64,000 nt of DNA from Nannochloris sp. 'desiccata' (GCA_019044685.2 JAGTXX020000012.1:1054001-1118000); one strand, 5' to 3'; positions 53,276-63,449 are shown, numbered from the stretch's first letter. Notes: a model not told the origin generated them from the letters alone. Numbers and translations: made by a program.

Positions 53276-55546
53276 ATGCTTCTTGTTTTCAAATTTGCAG
53301 CGGCAACCCTGCTTATAGCTACACTAAGTACAGTACAGGCGGATCCATGCAAACCACCATCTTCTACTTCCGAGAAGGAATTGGCCAGATATTTTTATGA
53401 ATTGTGGTCAAACCGTCTTGCAACATGCGAACCCGGTGGCGACTTCTTGGCAAAACCATCAGAGATCGACTACTCGGTCCCAAGTTTCTGCAGCCAGTCT
53501 ACAGCTGGAGGCGTCACCAACTACCAAATCACATATTCATATTTGAATTGCAGTCCCAAAAAAATGACGGCGTTGAAATTGAAAGGTCGAGTGAAGAAAT
53601 GTCCTCAAAGTAAATCTGCACTGGAACAGCCAATGAATATCAAAACAATCAAAAAGGCAACCATGCCAACAAATTTCAAATGCCCAACTGGGTTTACTAC
53701 CTACACAGGAGACTACGGCGATGAAGATTTCACTCAAAAATGGGAATTTGCTCACGCAGCTGAGAACGGCTTTAAATACAATCTCAGTCGAACTACAGCT
53801 GGAAAAAATCTGGTCCCATGCAACAGTTACATGAGCACAACTCTAACCAAGGCATGTGTGAAACCATCTACAGGAGAATACAGGGGCTATGCGTTGATTA
53901 CTGCAGAGTGTGTCACTAACGGTAAACTTTACAAGGTGCCCATCTACTTGGATGCCAAATTGCTCGGTTCTTCCCCTTTAGACGCCCGAAAAGACTGCCC
54001 TTGGCCTGAATTGCTGCAAGGAAGCCCGGGATATGATCCTAATTTCAGGTTTATTCAGCCAGATGGTCCTTCTATTTCTACGAAACCTAAACCTCCTGCG
54101 ACAGCAACAGCCGACATTCCCAAAGCGCTCGACTGCTTGAAATCTAAGAAAGTTAATTATTTAACAGTTTCTAATGGTGAATCTTTTCGTAAAGCCAAAA
54201 TTATATGGAATAAATTGAATGATACCAATGTACCTTCTGCTGTCGTACAGCCCACTACGATTGCTCAAGTACAAGACGCCGTGAAATGCCTCTCTTCAAA
54301 TGGAGTCCGTGCTATCGCTCGTGGCGGTGGACACAGTTATGAAGGTTACTCATTGATCGACAAGGTGGCTACAATCGATTTACGAGCTTTGAAATCTTTA
54401 AAATTCTCTGCGGATAAGAAATCTGCTACCATCGGCGGTGGTAGTCGCTTAGGCCCTTTATACTACGAAATAAACAGACAAGCTCCTGGAAAGTCGGTCG
54501 TTGGCGGCACCTGCCCCCCAGTAGGCGTTGGTGGACTCATCCCAGGAGGTGGCATTGGATTTTTAACTCGTAAAGAAGGCCTTGCATGTGATATGCTTCT
54601 TTCTTTAAAAATGATCTCTGCTGCCGGAGAGCTTATCGAGGCCAGTGCATCTAAAAATCAAGACTTATTTTGGGCGCAATGTGGCGGAGGTGGTGGTAAT
54701 TTTGGTATCGTCGTTGAATATACCCTTAAATTAGCATCTCTGCCTACAAAAGTGACTCGAATTCAGTTCGGTGTTGATAAAAATCTCGCTGATTTTTTGA
54801 TGTATTTCCAAAGTACAGTCGTAAATAAAGCAGATCCTAACATAGGCATGGCGATCAACCCCGATAAAGATAGTGTTGATATCACTTTGGTGTATCTCGG
54901 CACGGTTCAAGAAGCAGAAAAGGCGCTTATACGGTCCGGTCTCGGTCCAAATATGCCCTATAAAAAATCATGGTATAAGGCTACTTATTTACCCTGGATT
55001 GATTTTGTAGTTAAAGAAGCTGGCATGAGGTCTGTACGCAAACCTAATGATTTACGAAACCCGGAGAATTACGCACGTGATCGTTCTTTCTTCCAAAATA
55101 AAGGATTTTTTGTTCGACCAGGTAAATTATTACCAAAACAAGCGTTTGAAGCAATGATCCTCTGGATGGGCCGAGTCGCTAAAGAAGGTAAAAATGATGA
55201 TGCCGGGTTCGTAGAAATTGATCTGTTGGGCCCTGGAGGTGCTCAAGCGAAGATTGCAGGTGATAAAACAGCCTATGCATTCCGTGATGCTCTTTTTGTA
55301 GTACAGTACGGCTGCGAGTGGGAAGATCCAAATAAGAGCAAGCTGTACTTACGATTAGTTAATGAATTGAAGGTAGAAATGCAGAAATATGTCGGTGCGA
55401 GCCCTCCAGCATATATTAATTATTTGGACGCTGGTCAGAAAACTGAGAGTTACTATGGCAGTGCTTGGACTAAATTGAAGAAAATAAAAGCAATTTATGA
55501 CCCAGAGAACTACTTTAGAAATCCTAACAGCATTCCGCCTGCGTAA
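53276..55546 (+). CDS. Secreted BBE-like FAD oxidase with novel Cys-rich N-terminal domain
   Basis: A single 756-residue exon. Signal peptide MLLVFKFAAATLLIATLSTVQA. Residues ~23-250 form a domain I do not recognise, with about ten Cys (CKPP, CEPGG, CSQS, CSPKK, CPQS, CPTGF and others), likely disulphide-bonded. A FAD_binding_4 (p-cresol methylhydroxylase type) domain then runs from VVQPTTIAQVQDAVKCL. It includes ARGGGHSYEGYS (His position for 8-alpha-histidyl FAD) and VGGTCPPVGVGGLIPGGG (Cys position for 6-S-cysteinyl FAD), so bicovalent flavin is expected. The C-terminal BBE motif is YDPENYFRNPNSI. Known relatives include berberine bridge enzymes and carbohydrate oxidases such as Chondrus hexose oxidase. 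Extracellular sugar or alcohol oxidation producing H2O2 is the likeliest role. Confidence 0.9.
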   Translation: MLLVFKFAAATLLIATLSTVQADPCKPPSSTSEKELARYFYELWSNRLATCEPGGDFLAKPSEIDYSVPSFCSQSTAGGVTNYQITYSYLNCSPKKMTALKLKGRVKKCPQSKSALEQPMNIKTIKKATMPTNFKCPTGFTTYTGDYGDEDFTQKWEFAHAAENGFKYNLSRTTAGKNLVPCNSYMSTTLTKACVKPSTGEYRGYALITAECVTNGKLYKVPIYLDAKLLGSSPLDARKDCPWPELLQGSPGYDPNFRFIQPDGPSISTKPKPPATATADIPKALDCLKSKKVNYLTVSNGESFRKAKIIWNKLNDTNVPSAVVQPTTIAQVQDAVKCLSSNGVRAIARGGGHSYEGYSLIDKVATIDLRALKSLKFSADKKSATIGGGSRLGPLYYEINRQAPGKSVVGGTCPPVGVGGLIPGGGIGFLTRKEGLACDMLLSLKMISAAGELIEASASKNQDLFWAQCGGGGGNFGIVVEYTLKLASLPTKVTRIQFGVDKNLADFLMYFQSTVVNKADPNIGMAINPDKDSVDITLVYLGTVQEAEKALIRSGLGPNMPYKKSWYKATYLPWIDFVVKEAGMRSVRKPNDLRNPENYARDRSFFQNKGFFVRPGKLLPKQAFEAMILWMGRVAKEGKNDDAGFVEIDLLGPGGAQAKIAGDKTAYAFRDALFVVQYGCEWEDPNKSKLYLRLVNELKVEMQKYVGASPPAYINYLDAGQKTESYYGSAWTKLKKIKAIYDPENYFRNPNSIPPA

Positions 55547-55718
55547 TAAGATATATTTTTAGCTTTAAATGTTGACCATCACTTTTTTCCTCTTCCCTGG
55601 CTTTTCGCTTTTACAATATTTGCCATGCATGGCTGTTTTCTCTACTTCAGAATATTAGACAGTATATATATATATGGAATTGATGGATATTCTTTAATGG
55701 GTTGATACAACTCTCTTT

Positions 55719-56393
55719 TCAAGTCTTCCATTCTTGTTCTCCATCAACATAAAGCCATTTGCCATCAACTCCTTTTAAGAATCTAGACTTTTCCACAAAG
55801 CTTTGTGTATGCCACCCTTGAGCTCTCTGCCCAATCTGCCCCTTTGTCTTAAAATACGTCTGAAAGGTAACAAACGCTTCATCTGGAGACCTTCCGTCTT
55901 CACAGCTTAATATTTTCAGCTTGTCCCATGTTATTTTCTCACAGGTAGCTCGTACATCTTCTCTCAAGGTTGAAGAGGGCGTGCCATCGGGATTTGTTGT
56001 GCCGTTTTGAGAAGGATTATCAGGGTGTGTTGTATCGCATACGTAGTCCACAAGACCTTTACTATATGCGGAGTATCTGGACCGCATGAGGGCTTCTGGG
56101 GTAGGAGGGGCTTCACCTTTGTGATACTTTTTACAGCAACTAGAATAGGGGGAACCACTATCACACGGGCAAGCTGATTCTTTAGACAGAGTAGTTTTGG
56201 CTCCAGTGGAAGCTCCAAAGCCTTTTGCTTGGCAATATACTATGCGATGGCTTTGCTGAAAAGGGATTTGGGCCTGGGAAAAGGGCTGCAGAAGAGGCTT
56301 GGTGATCACTTTCGTTAATTGGCGTTGGCTTGCAGGAAGGCATCGCGGCGTGCATGACGCTCCCACGCATGTAAATTGCATTTTAAGCTCCAT
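55719..56393 (-). CDS. Plastid-targeted YchJ-like (UPF0225) SEC-C motif protein
   Basis: 224 residues from the first ATG at 56393; the frame opens upstream only with a TTG. The first ~70 residues are transit-like (MELKMQFTCVGAS..., rich in Ser/Thr/Gln and basic residues, no acidic stretch). The mature part opens with the zinc-binding SEC-C type motif ACPCDSGSPYSSCCKKYHKG. EALMRSRYSAYSKGLVDYVCDTTHP follows, diagnostic of the bacterial YchJ family. The C-terminal NTF2-like region has FVTFQTYFKTKG, FVEKSRFLKGVDGKWLYVDG. The biochemical function of YchJ is not established. A cyanobacterial or endosymbiont origin is plausible given the transit peptide. Confidence 0.9.
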   Translation of the reverse strand: MELKMQFTCVGASCTPRCLPASQRQLTKVITKPLLQPFSQAQIPFQQSHRIVYCQAKGFGASTGAKTTLSKESACPCDSGSPYSSCCKKYHKGEAPPTPEALMRSRYSAYSKGLVDYVCDTTHPDNPSQNGTTNPDGTPSSTLREDVRATCEKITWDKLKILSCEDGRSPDEAFVTFQTYFKTKGQIGQRAQGWHTQSFVEKSRFLKGVDGKWLYVDGEQEWKT

Positions 56394-56623
56394 CCGTAAC
56401 AATTTGATATTAAAAATTGAACGATGCAGATTGCTGAACAGCCGCAATTGGTGAATTTCTAAAATGCAACGTCATCCGACACAAAAATAATTTTGAAATA
56501 AAAATGCTCTTTTTTCTTTTCTAATTTCTCTCTTCAGCCTCGATTCAGCCGCATTAAATTTCCATAGTATCCTTTGATAGATGCACTGTACTGTTTTCCA
56601 TAAGACCTTGGGTTCCAACCGAG

Positions 56624-59600
56624 ATGTCTTCTTCACAATCTAGGTTAAATCATGTCCAAGAGGGCTCTGAAACCTTTGGCACAGCTGATTCCACAAGAGA
56701 AAATACCCCTCGCAGACGCAGTAATGATTATGGTTTAAATGTGCGAACACATAGGCCTGGGATGGATATTCCTGGAGCTTCCAGTCCTTTTGCGTTTGAC
56801 GCTGGATCATTTGACGGTGGTCTGTTTAGTAGCAGCGCAGGCCAGAGCTACGGAGCCTCCCCTGGTGGCCATGGTTTAGGCTACCTCATGCGTTCTCGAA
56901 AACAGAAATTATCACGCCAGGAGTCTAAAGATATGTTTTTAACGCATTTGCATTCTCATGATGAATTAGGCGAGCTGGCTGCTGACGCTGTCATGCTTGA
57001 TCAAAACCACATGGAGCAAGGAGGGGCTTCATTTTCAGATGTAGGCTCTCCCGATGCTTACAATGCGGATCCAAAATCGTTTGCATTCACCCAAGAGGAT
57101 TTAACTGCGCCATTGCTCCCACGCCAGCAGGCTGCAGGAGGCGGAAGAGTTAGTGGGGGTGTCACTGCCACTAGCACTGGCGCAGCAGATAGCTCCCACA
57201 ATACCCAAGATACGATTCGAGCTATTGTATTTGGATTAATCAACGCTACAGCAGGTATTCCAGCTCTCGTAGCTTACGCAGCCATCGTTTTTCGAGACCC
57301 CATCTACGCTGGTCAAGTCGATCTGCTTTGCAAATTTTTCTTTATATCCTCCGCATTACACCAAGCAATATTTTGCCTCTTCAGCACGTTGCCTTTTGCT
57401 ATGGGCCAGGTTCAAGACGTGGGTATCATTTTCCTTTCTGCAATGGGCACCTCCATTGCAGCACTGACTATAGAAGCGGGACAAGACGCCGCCACCGCCC
57501 TCGGCACCTCGTTACTTACAATGACGTTATCCACCTTTCTCGTTGGCTTAGGAACGATGTTTGTAGCTCGGAAGTCATTAGCTCAATTTGTCCAATACAT
57601 TCCACTACCAGTTATGGGCGGGTACTTGGCCTTTGTAGGGTACTTTTGTATTGCTTCTGGTCTTGGACTAGGCGTATCTGTAGAGATTGGATCGTTAGCT
57701 TCTTGGTCGGGAATATTCGATCGGTTACCGTTGATCAAGTTGATACCGACATTAGCATCCTGTGTAGCTATGGTTTTAACCTTGGAAAAGACGAATCATC
57801 CTTTGGCATTGCCATCGGTCTTGATTGGCTTGGTGGCGGTATTTCATGTAGTGTTGGCTGCCGCTGGGATAAGCTTAGGACAGGCGCAACAGGGAGGCTG
57901 GGTTATGCCACCTGCAGTAAGTAACCTTTGACTTTTTATGTGTTAACGTGAATACCACCCTCGTCACTTCTTTTCATATTCGTTTTTGCTAATAAATATA
58001 CTAATTCTCATTCCATCAAAAAAAAAAAAAAAACTTTGTCCGTAGGCAAAGGCAGTTGAATTTTGGAAGTTATGGGATCTCTATCATTTCCAAGACTGGA
58101 AACTCTCTGGAATCTACTTCCCCGCTATCTGGAGGCAACTTGGCAAAGCTGCTGGGTTATTACTTGTCGTCATTTTCGGTTCATGTATGGATATCGCTGC
58201 GATCCAACAAGACGTGCCATACAAAATAGATTTTAATAAGGAGCTTACTACAGTCGCTCTGTCCAATATGGCTACTGGGGCTGTTGGAGTCGGGTTTACA
58301 GGCTCTTATATTTTTAGTCAAACAGTGTTTACGATGCGTGCCGGGGTCAATTCGAGAATTAATGGATGGGTTATAGCAGCAGCAGAGTTTATAGTTTTTG
58401 CGTTGCCGTTTTCTATCGTTCAATACTTGCCAAATTACTTTTTGGGCGCGTTACTACTTTGGTTTGGTGTGGAAATTAGTAGAGATTGGTTAATTTTGTC
58501 GTATTTTAAGCTGACGTTTGTGGAATATGTGTTGCTGTGGGTTACGTTCTCTTGTATTATGGCTGTAGGACTTGAAGGTGGAATTGCTGCAGGAATTATC
58601 TTTGCTACTTTATATTTTGCCTACGCATACGCAAGCAGCCAGGTAGAAAACTTTAAAGCTGGCCGAGCTCGATCTTCTGTTGTTCGTACTGTAGAACATA
58701 CCGCTGCTTTAGATTTGCTGTGGGACTCTCACGCTGCGACAGCTCAGTTGCAAGGGTTTGTATTTTTTGGCAGCGCACAAAGCATGGGTGCGAAGCTAAT
58801 GGAAGCTGCGACTCGGCTGGCAGGACCAGCAGACACCGCACGACAAGAACGTCGCCGACTTGAAGAAGCTATCCAGCAAAGCATGCGCAGCACGGGAGAG
58901 GATTATTCTGGAGCAAAGCATGAACAAGCTTTGGCAGCGTTGTCCATTGCGCCCAAATTTCTAGTTATTGACCTTTCGAAAGTGACTGGCATGGATAGCT
59001 CAGGTGCACGTACCGTCGCTGATACCATACGCAGCCTTGCTGCGCTTGGTGTCACTCCTATCCTTACAGGAGCAGGGCATCATGGGATATTGAGCTTACT
59101 TCGAGTTCATGATGTTCGTTTTCGAGCGATGCGGTGGCCGCCAGAATTACAACCCCCTCCACCAGGTGCATCTCCTCTTGAAGTTGCTGCTAGGGAGACA
59201 AATTGGGGTGCTCTGGTTATTGAAGGAGCAGGAATAGGGGAAGAGCATCGAGAACACATGGAGCGCTCTAGAAGTGCCCTCTCTGATGGATTAGCAACGA
59301 CAATGGGACCGCCATTGGGAAATGAGAATGAGAATCACATCAATCCTGAGCTGAGCTTGGGAGGGGCTCAACAACAGCAAGAAGAAGAAGAAGAAGAGCC
59401 AGAGGCGTTTTGTTTCCCATTATTGGAAGAAGGCCTTCGCTTTTGTGAAGACGCTCTTCTCGAGGTTGCGGTACAGTTTGGTTTATGTACTCCGCCTGGT
59501 GCAGGTACAACTTTGAAAGACTGTTTAACTTCCCATTTAGAGAAATTACCATTGACTTCGCCGAAAAATGCCGAAGCAATGGCGTCAACTTTGAGAAGGT

Positions 59601-60079
59601 ATATGACGGTACGGACCGTACGAAGAGGGGAAGTACTATGGCAACCAGATGATCCTGCACAGGAACTGTACTTGGTTGAACGAGGTGTTATTCGGGTTGA
59701 TCAGTTCTTTAAAAGCAAAATGGAAGAATGGGAAGAACTCTCCGGGGAAGGAAGACCAACCAACCTCTTAAATAATAGTCTAACCATTAGTCCTAGTCAT
59801 AATAATAACAATAATAACAACCGCAATGTGCCCGTTCGGTCTTTTGAACTCGGCCCTGGCTGTGTCATCGGCAGTACAGATTTCTATTTAGCTCGGGCAC
59901 ATGTGACACGTGCTGTCTGTGCCAGTGTTGCATGCAGGATATTGAGGTTATCACGTTCTGCAATGGCGAGAATGGCACTGGAAGCACCTGCAGCGTTGAA
60001 TGTGCTACAATTGGCGATTATGAGAGCAAATAGCAGTGATTTGAGTTCCGCAGCAGACGCAGCAGCAAAGGTGCAATAA
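56624..60079 (+). CDS. SulP/SLC26 transporter with STAS and cNMP-like domains
   Basis: Two exons, 56624-57916 and 58046-60079, with a 129-nt intron (GTAAGT, acceptor CCGTAG) containing a 16-A run; 1108 residues. A ~190-residue Ser/Gly-rich cytosolic N-terminus precedes the SulP membrane domain (AIVFGLINATAGIPALVAYAAIVF, FVQYIPLPVMGGYLAFVGYFC, SGIYFPAIWRQLGKAAGLLL, ALSNMATGAVGVGFTGSY). A STAS domain follows (FLVIDLSKVTGMDSSGARTVADTI), with a loop rich in Gln/Glu after it. A C-terminal cyclic-nucleotide-binding-like fold (TVRRGEVLWQPDDPAQELYLVERGVIRV) closes the protein. The phosphate-binding cassette (G-E...R-x-A) is not intact, so ligand binding is uncertain. The architecture resembles fungal vacuolar SulP-cNMP proteins such as yeast YGR125W. 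Confidence 0.9.
58018..58033 (+). repeat. Poly(A)16 tract in the SulP intron
   Basis: Sixteen consecutive adenines end 12 nt before the 3' splice site (intron 57917-58045). Such a tract in place of a polypyrimidine tract is unusual. It is also prone to length errors, which would not affect the reading frame because it is intronic. Confidence 0.9.
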
Positions 60080-60997
60080 CACACGTTCATGTTTGATGTA
60101 TTCGCTTATCATACAGAATGAGCTTCTCTAGGAGAAAACACTTACTGAAGATTGACGCAGCAAGCTGCGTGGGTTTGTAATATATTCTTTATTCGACTGA
60201 ATCTCTAATCCAAAACTCGCGCTAGCATAGAGGAGATAGTGGGCAAAATAGAAAAATGGGATGCAGACAGCAGGTATAGTGTTTTACGTACCTACAGAGG
60301 GGCTTGGGAAGAGGTGAGGACTGATTCCAGGTTAGTTAGCACGAGTTTTGATTAGTAGACCATCGTAGGAGGAACTCGGCTGTGTATAGGTGCTGCAGGG
60401 TTGTCGTCGAAGGTGCTATTGGGTGCTCCCAGTCAGCAGCACAGCACACTTTTCAGGGTGCTAAGGTTGTCAGAGCAAAAATAAACGCAAAATGCGAAAA
60501 AGATATAGATAAAAATGTAAGAAATCTAAGAACAAACTTTTTATTGTTAGGAAAAGGGGTGAAGTGTGGGGAAGGGATCAAAATAAGAAAAAAGTATTTT
60601 CGATCAAAGATGTGTTTGAAAAATTAGCAGAAAGAAGAGAGATTAAGTGAATGGGATTGATAGCTTGAGAAATGGAGAGACGATGTTGTAGAATGAAGTG
60701 GAGAAAAGTTAGTATCGCCGGAAATTGGCGTTTAGTGGAAATATTGTGGTGTTAGTGGAAGGAAAATTCTGCCGCCGCTGTCGGTTTGTTTTGAAAAGCT
60801 TGCTGTGTAGAATCCAATTGACGGACTCACGAGGAGTTCTCCGTCAAGAAATTGATGTATTACATGGAATGTCATATTCATATGATCTAGTGTCAAATGA
60901 AACTAATTGTCTCTCTTAGAAGTTTTAAAAAAAGCGCTAAAATGAAGTAAATTAGAACTAAAAAGAAGAAGAAGAGGAAGATGTTTTTAGATGTCCG
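60080..60997. other. Gene-free region with two strong hairpins
   Basis: 918 bases between the SulP stop and the SAM-protein stop (convergent). No convincing frame. Two inverted repeats stand out. At 60155-60170 a 7-bp perfect stem has a 2-nt loop. At 60818-60847 a 7-bp TTGACGG/CCGTCAA stem encloses a 4-bp ACTC/GAGT stem with a 3-nt bulge. An unannotated non-coding RNA or 3' UTR structure is possible. Confidence 0.4.
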
Positions 60998-61953
60998 TTA
61001 TTGAATACAACAGTTGGGTTGCCCGCCAGCTCCATATGGATTTTGTTGTCCTTGTGGCTGTCCAAATTGCGGAGGCGCAAAATACATAGGGGGACCTCCA
61101 CCGGGCTGACCACCACCAAAACCTGGAGGGGGTGGCTGCATTGGCATTGGCTGTCCGCCAGGGTAACCTTGTTGCGGGTAGCCCTGTAGTTGTTGTTGTT
61201 GTTGTTGCATTTGAGAAGGCATCCCCATACCTGACGCCCCCATATATGCAGGCATAGGCGGAGGCGGTTGTTGACCAGGATACCCAGCAGGAGGACCACC
61301 GCCGTAAGGCATTTGTTGTGGTGGAGGCATACCGTGTTGTTGATGTTGCGGTGGCATCATTGGTGTGGGTTGACTGGCAAGCGGCGGTGGGATTCCAAAT
61401 GCTTCGTTAACAGGAGCAGCAGCTGGAGCTGATGCAGCCACTGCGGGTGGAGGCGGTACAGGTGCTGGTGGTGCTGTTTCAGAAGGGCCAATCGTGGGGT
61501 AAGTGATGGGGGCATCGTCCACAGGTGGCGGTGGCGGTGGGAAGCCATCATCAGCTGGCGGCGGTGGTGCAGCAACTTCGGCTGTTGCTACTGCTACTGG
61601 CATGGCTGGTGCAGGTGCCGTAGTTTCGAGCAAATTTTCTTTCTGTTTTTCTTCGATTGCGTGCCTAATTTTTTTGTATTGGAGCTTGGTTGCTTTGAGA
61701 GAAGAGATGTAGTCATCATCGGTGAGATCGAGAAGATCACGACCAGCGACTGCAAGAAATATAATTTAGAGAGAAAATTGGTTTAAATATATGGACGTCT
61801 GTTATATGTATATTAATACTAGGATAAGATGTGATAAAAGAGAGACGTGCCTGCGTTCTCTCTGAAGGCTGGGATCAATGAACGCAAACCCAAAGCTTCA
61901 AGGAACGAGCAGACCTCTTCTACTGTCCATTCTCGTATAGCCTTGGTTGCCAT
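60998..61953 (-). CDS. SAM-domain protein with proline/glutamine-rich tail and C-terminal CaaX box
   Basis: Two exons, 61851-61953 and 60998-61749. The 101-nt intron starts GCACGT because no GT donor fits the phase, so it is a GC-AG intron with a weaker consensus; 284 residues. The SAM domain covers residues ~7-72 (AIREWTVEEVCSFLEALGL, LIPAFRENAVAGRDLLDLTDDDYI, KIRHAIEEKQ). It is followed by ~200 residues of Pro/Gly/Gln/Met-rich low complexity with a polyQ run and PPPPPP segments. The protein ends Asn-Cys-Cys-Ile-Gln. The last four residues fit a CaaX box with Gln at the end, a form accepted by farnesyltransferase. A membrane-associated adaptor is a reasonable inference. The function is otherwise unknown. 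Confidence 0.83.
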
Positions 61954-62169
61954 ACTGACTACACAATAAAAAATAAGTTGAAAAGTGAATTGAATTGGGA
62001 AAGTATGGTCCTTCAAGGCTTGCTACTATTTTCTATTTTCATAACTAAATTAGTTTAATAAAGAATTATAGGTCGAGTCGTCATTTTTGCTTTATCACTC
62101 TGCTGGGAAAATAAGTAGGTCAGCAATGGATGCTGTACTATCATCATTATCAAGGGATTTATCGAGACA

Positions 62170-63128
62170 ATGTGGGATTTCAATGAGGCGCATTCGCTCT
62201 TCCTCCAGGTAAATTTGGCCAAATTAATGGCATAATTTAAATAACAATATCTATATAGATAGATGGATAGCATTCTAACTTTCAATTGTCATTTGTGTAG
62301 ACTTTACGGTCTCAAGCTCCCAAAAATATTTCCCGCCGCCTTGCCGCCGTCTCAGGGACTTTGCTTCGAGATATCTTAGCTGTAGCGTCGGGGCTACGCC
62401 CATCGTTCCTACTAGACTATTTAGTAATAGATTCTGAGCGCCTGGTATCGATTATATCCACTGGATTAGATCTATTGCCTCAGCAACTTCTAGAAACACA
62501 GCAGCTGTGCGTTTTGGCGCTTGACAACTGCTGCCTTGTTACGAATCTTAAAATCTTTCATGAAGGACAGAGCTTCCCTCTATTTATTGAGTTCGAGGAT
62601 AATATTGGAGGAGGTGGGATGACTGTCCGATGGGCAAATAGCAGTGAGGAAGCTGCAATGCAGAATAACCTTTTTGCCTTGCGATATGCGGTGCTGGCTC
62701 AACTACCTCCTTTATTAGCAACCCGTGTGCCAATAATAGACTTGGATGCAATATCTCGTACGCTAGAGGTGACTATGCCAACTTTAAATGGCTGGCTTTT
62801 AGGCTATCCGGTATGCTATGCTGTGCATGATATGGCCAATGCTGAGTCAGCGTCAAGGTGCCTTTGTACCACGACGTTGAAATTATATAGTGTTTTCACT
62901 AAATTAGAGAAAATCTTAGCCTCTAAAGAATCTAAAGACGCAGTGGTTTCGCCGCTATTCGCCTTCTCTGTGCCAATGCAGTTAGTTGAGAGCGATCGGT
63001 GGCAGGAGCGGAAACACCAATGGGAAGAAACCCTTCGAAAGCGACATAACAAAGCTATAGCAGTAGGAATTTTATTGAAAAACCTTATTATTGAGGAAAC
63101 GACATGTATGAGAGGAATAGCGCTGTAA
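62170..63128 (+). CDS. C1orf74 / UPF0739-like protein
   Basis: Two exons, 62170-62208 and 62301-63128, with a 92-nt GTAAAT...GTGTAG intron (phase 0); 288 residues. I chose the ATG at 62170 because it is the only one whose frame joins the downstream frame across the intron. An earlier ATG at 62126 lies in another frame and would make a short overlapping upstream ORF. The body has LLRDILAVASGLRPSFLLDYLV, LDNCCLVTNLKIFHEGQSFPLFIEFEDN and YPVCYAVHDM. These resemble the eukaryotic UPF0739 (human C1orf74) family in order and length, from memory and with moderate certainty. The family has no established function. It is divergent from the SAM-domain gene, 216 bp away. Confidence 0.7.
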
Positions 63129-63449
63129 AAAGTTAGTTGTCTATAGGGCTGCAGAATTTTTGCTCAGTCCAAATTTGCAGAGAATTGAAAGAAACGAGGA
63201 ACATGGGAATGAACGCCGCCATTGAATCACTTCGCTTTGAAGACGTTTAAAACGCCCTTGCCGGGGAATTTAGAAATAGCATATAATTTTTCAAAGTGGG
63301 AAAGCGCTCGTTTTGCCAAAATAGCTTGCGAGTCGCAGCAAATAATTAGATTTCGGCTTGAACTTTAAAAAAAGTCTCGACATCGTTTGAAATTCATATA
63401 TGTACCAGCTCTGTATTCATTTATATAGCTAGCTTACGGATAATAAATT
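63129..63449. other. Intergenic, upstream of RLP24
   Basis: 321 bases, AT-rich towards the right. It contains the probable RLP24 promoter and 5' leader. No coding frame. Confidence 0.4.

Noticed and set aside
60382..60627. 81-codon frame in the gene-free region after the SulP gene
   Set aside because: Basic, Lys/Asn-rich, no motif, no neighbouring splice sites; typical chance frame in AT-rich DNA.
62126..62208. Start of the C1orf74-like gene at 62126
   Set aside because: Splicing at the only good donor would put exon 2 in the wrong frame and hit a stop; the ATG at 62170 fits the downstream frame.
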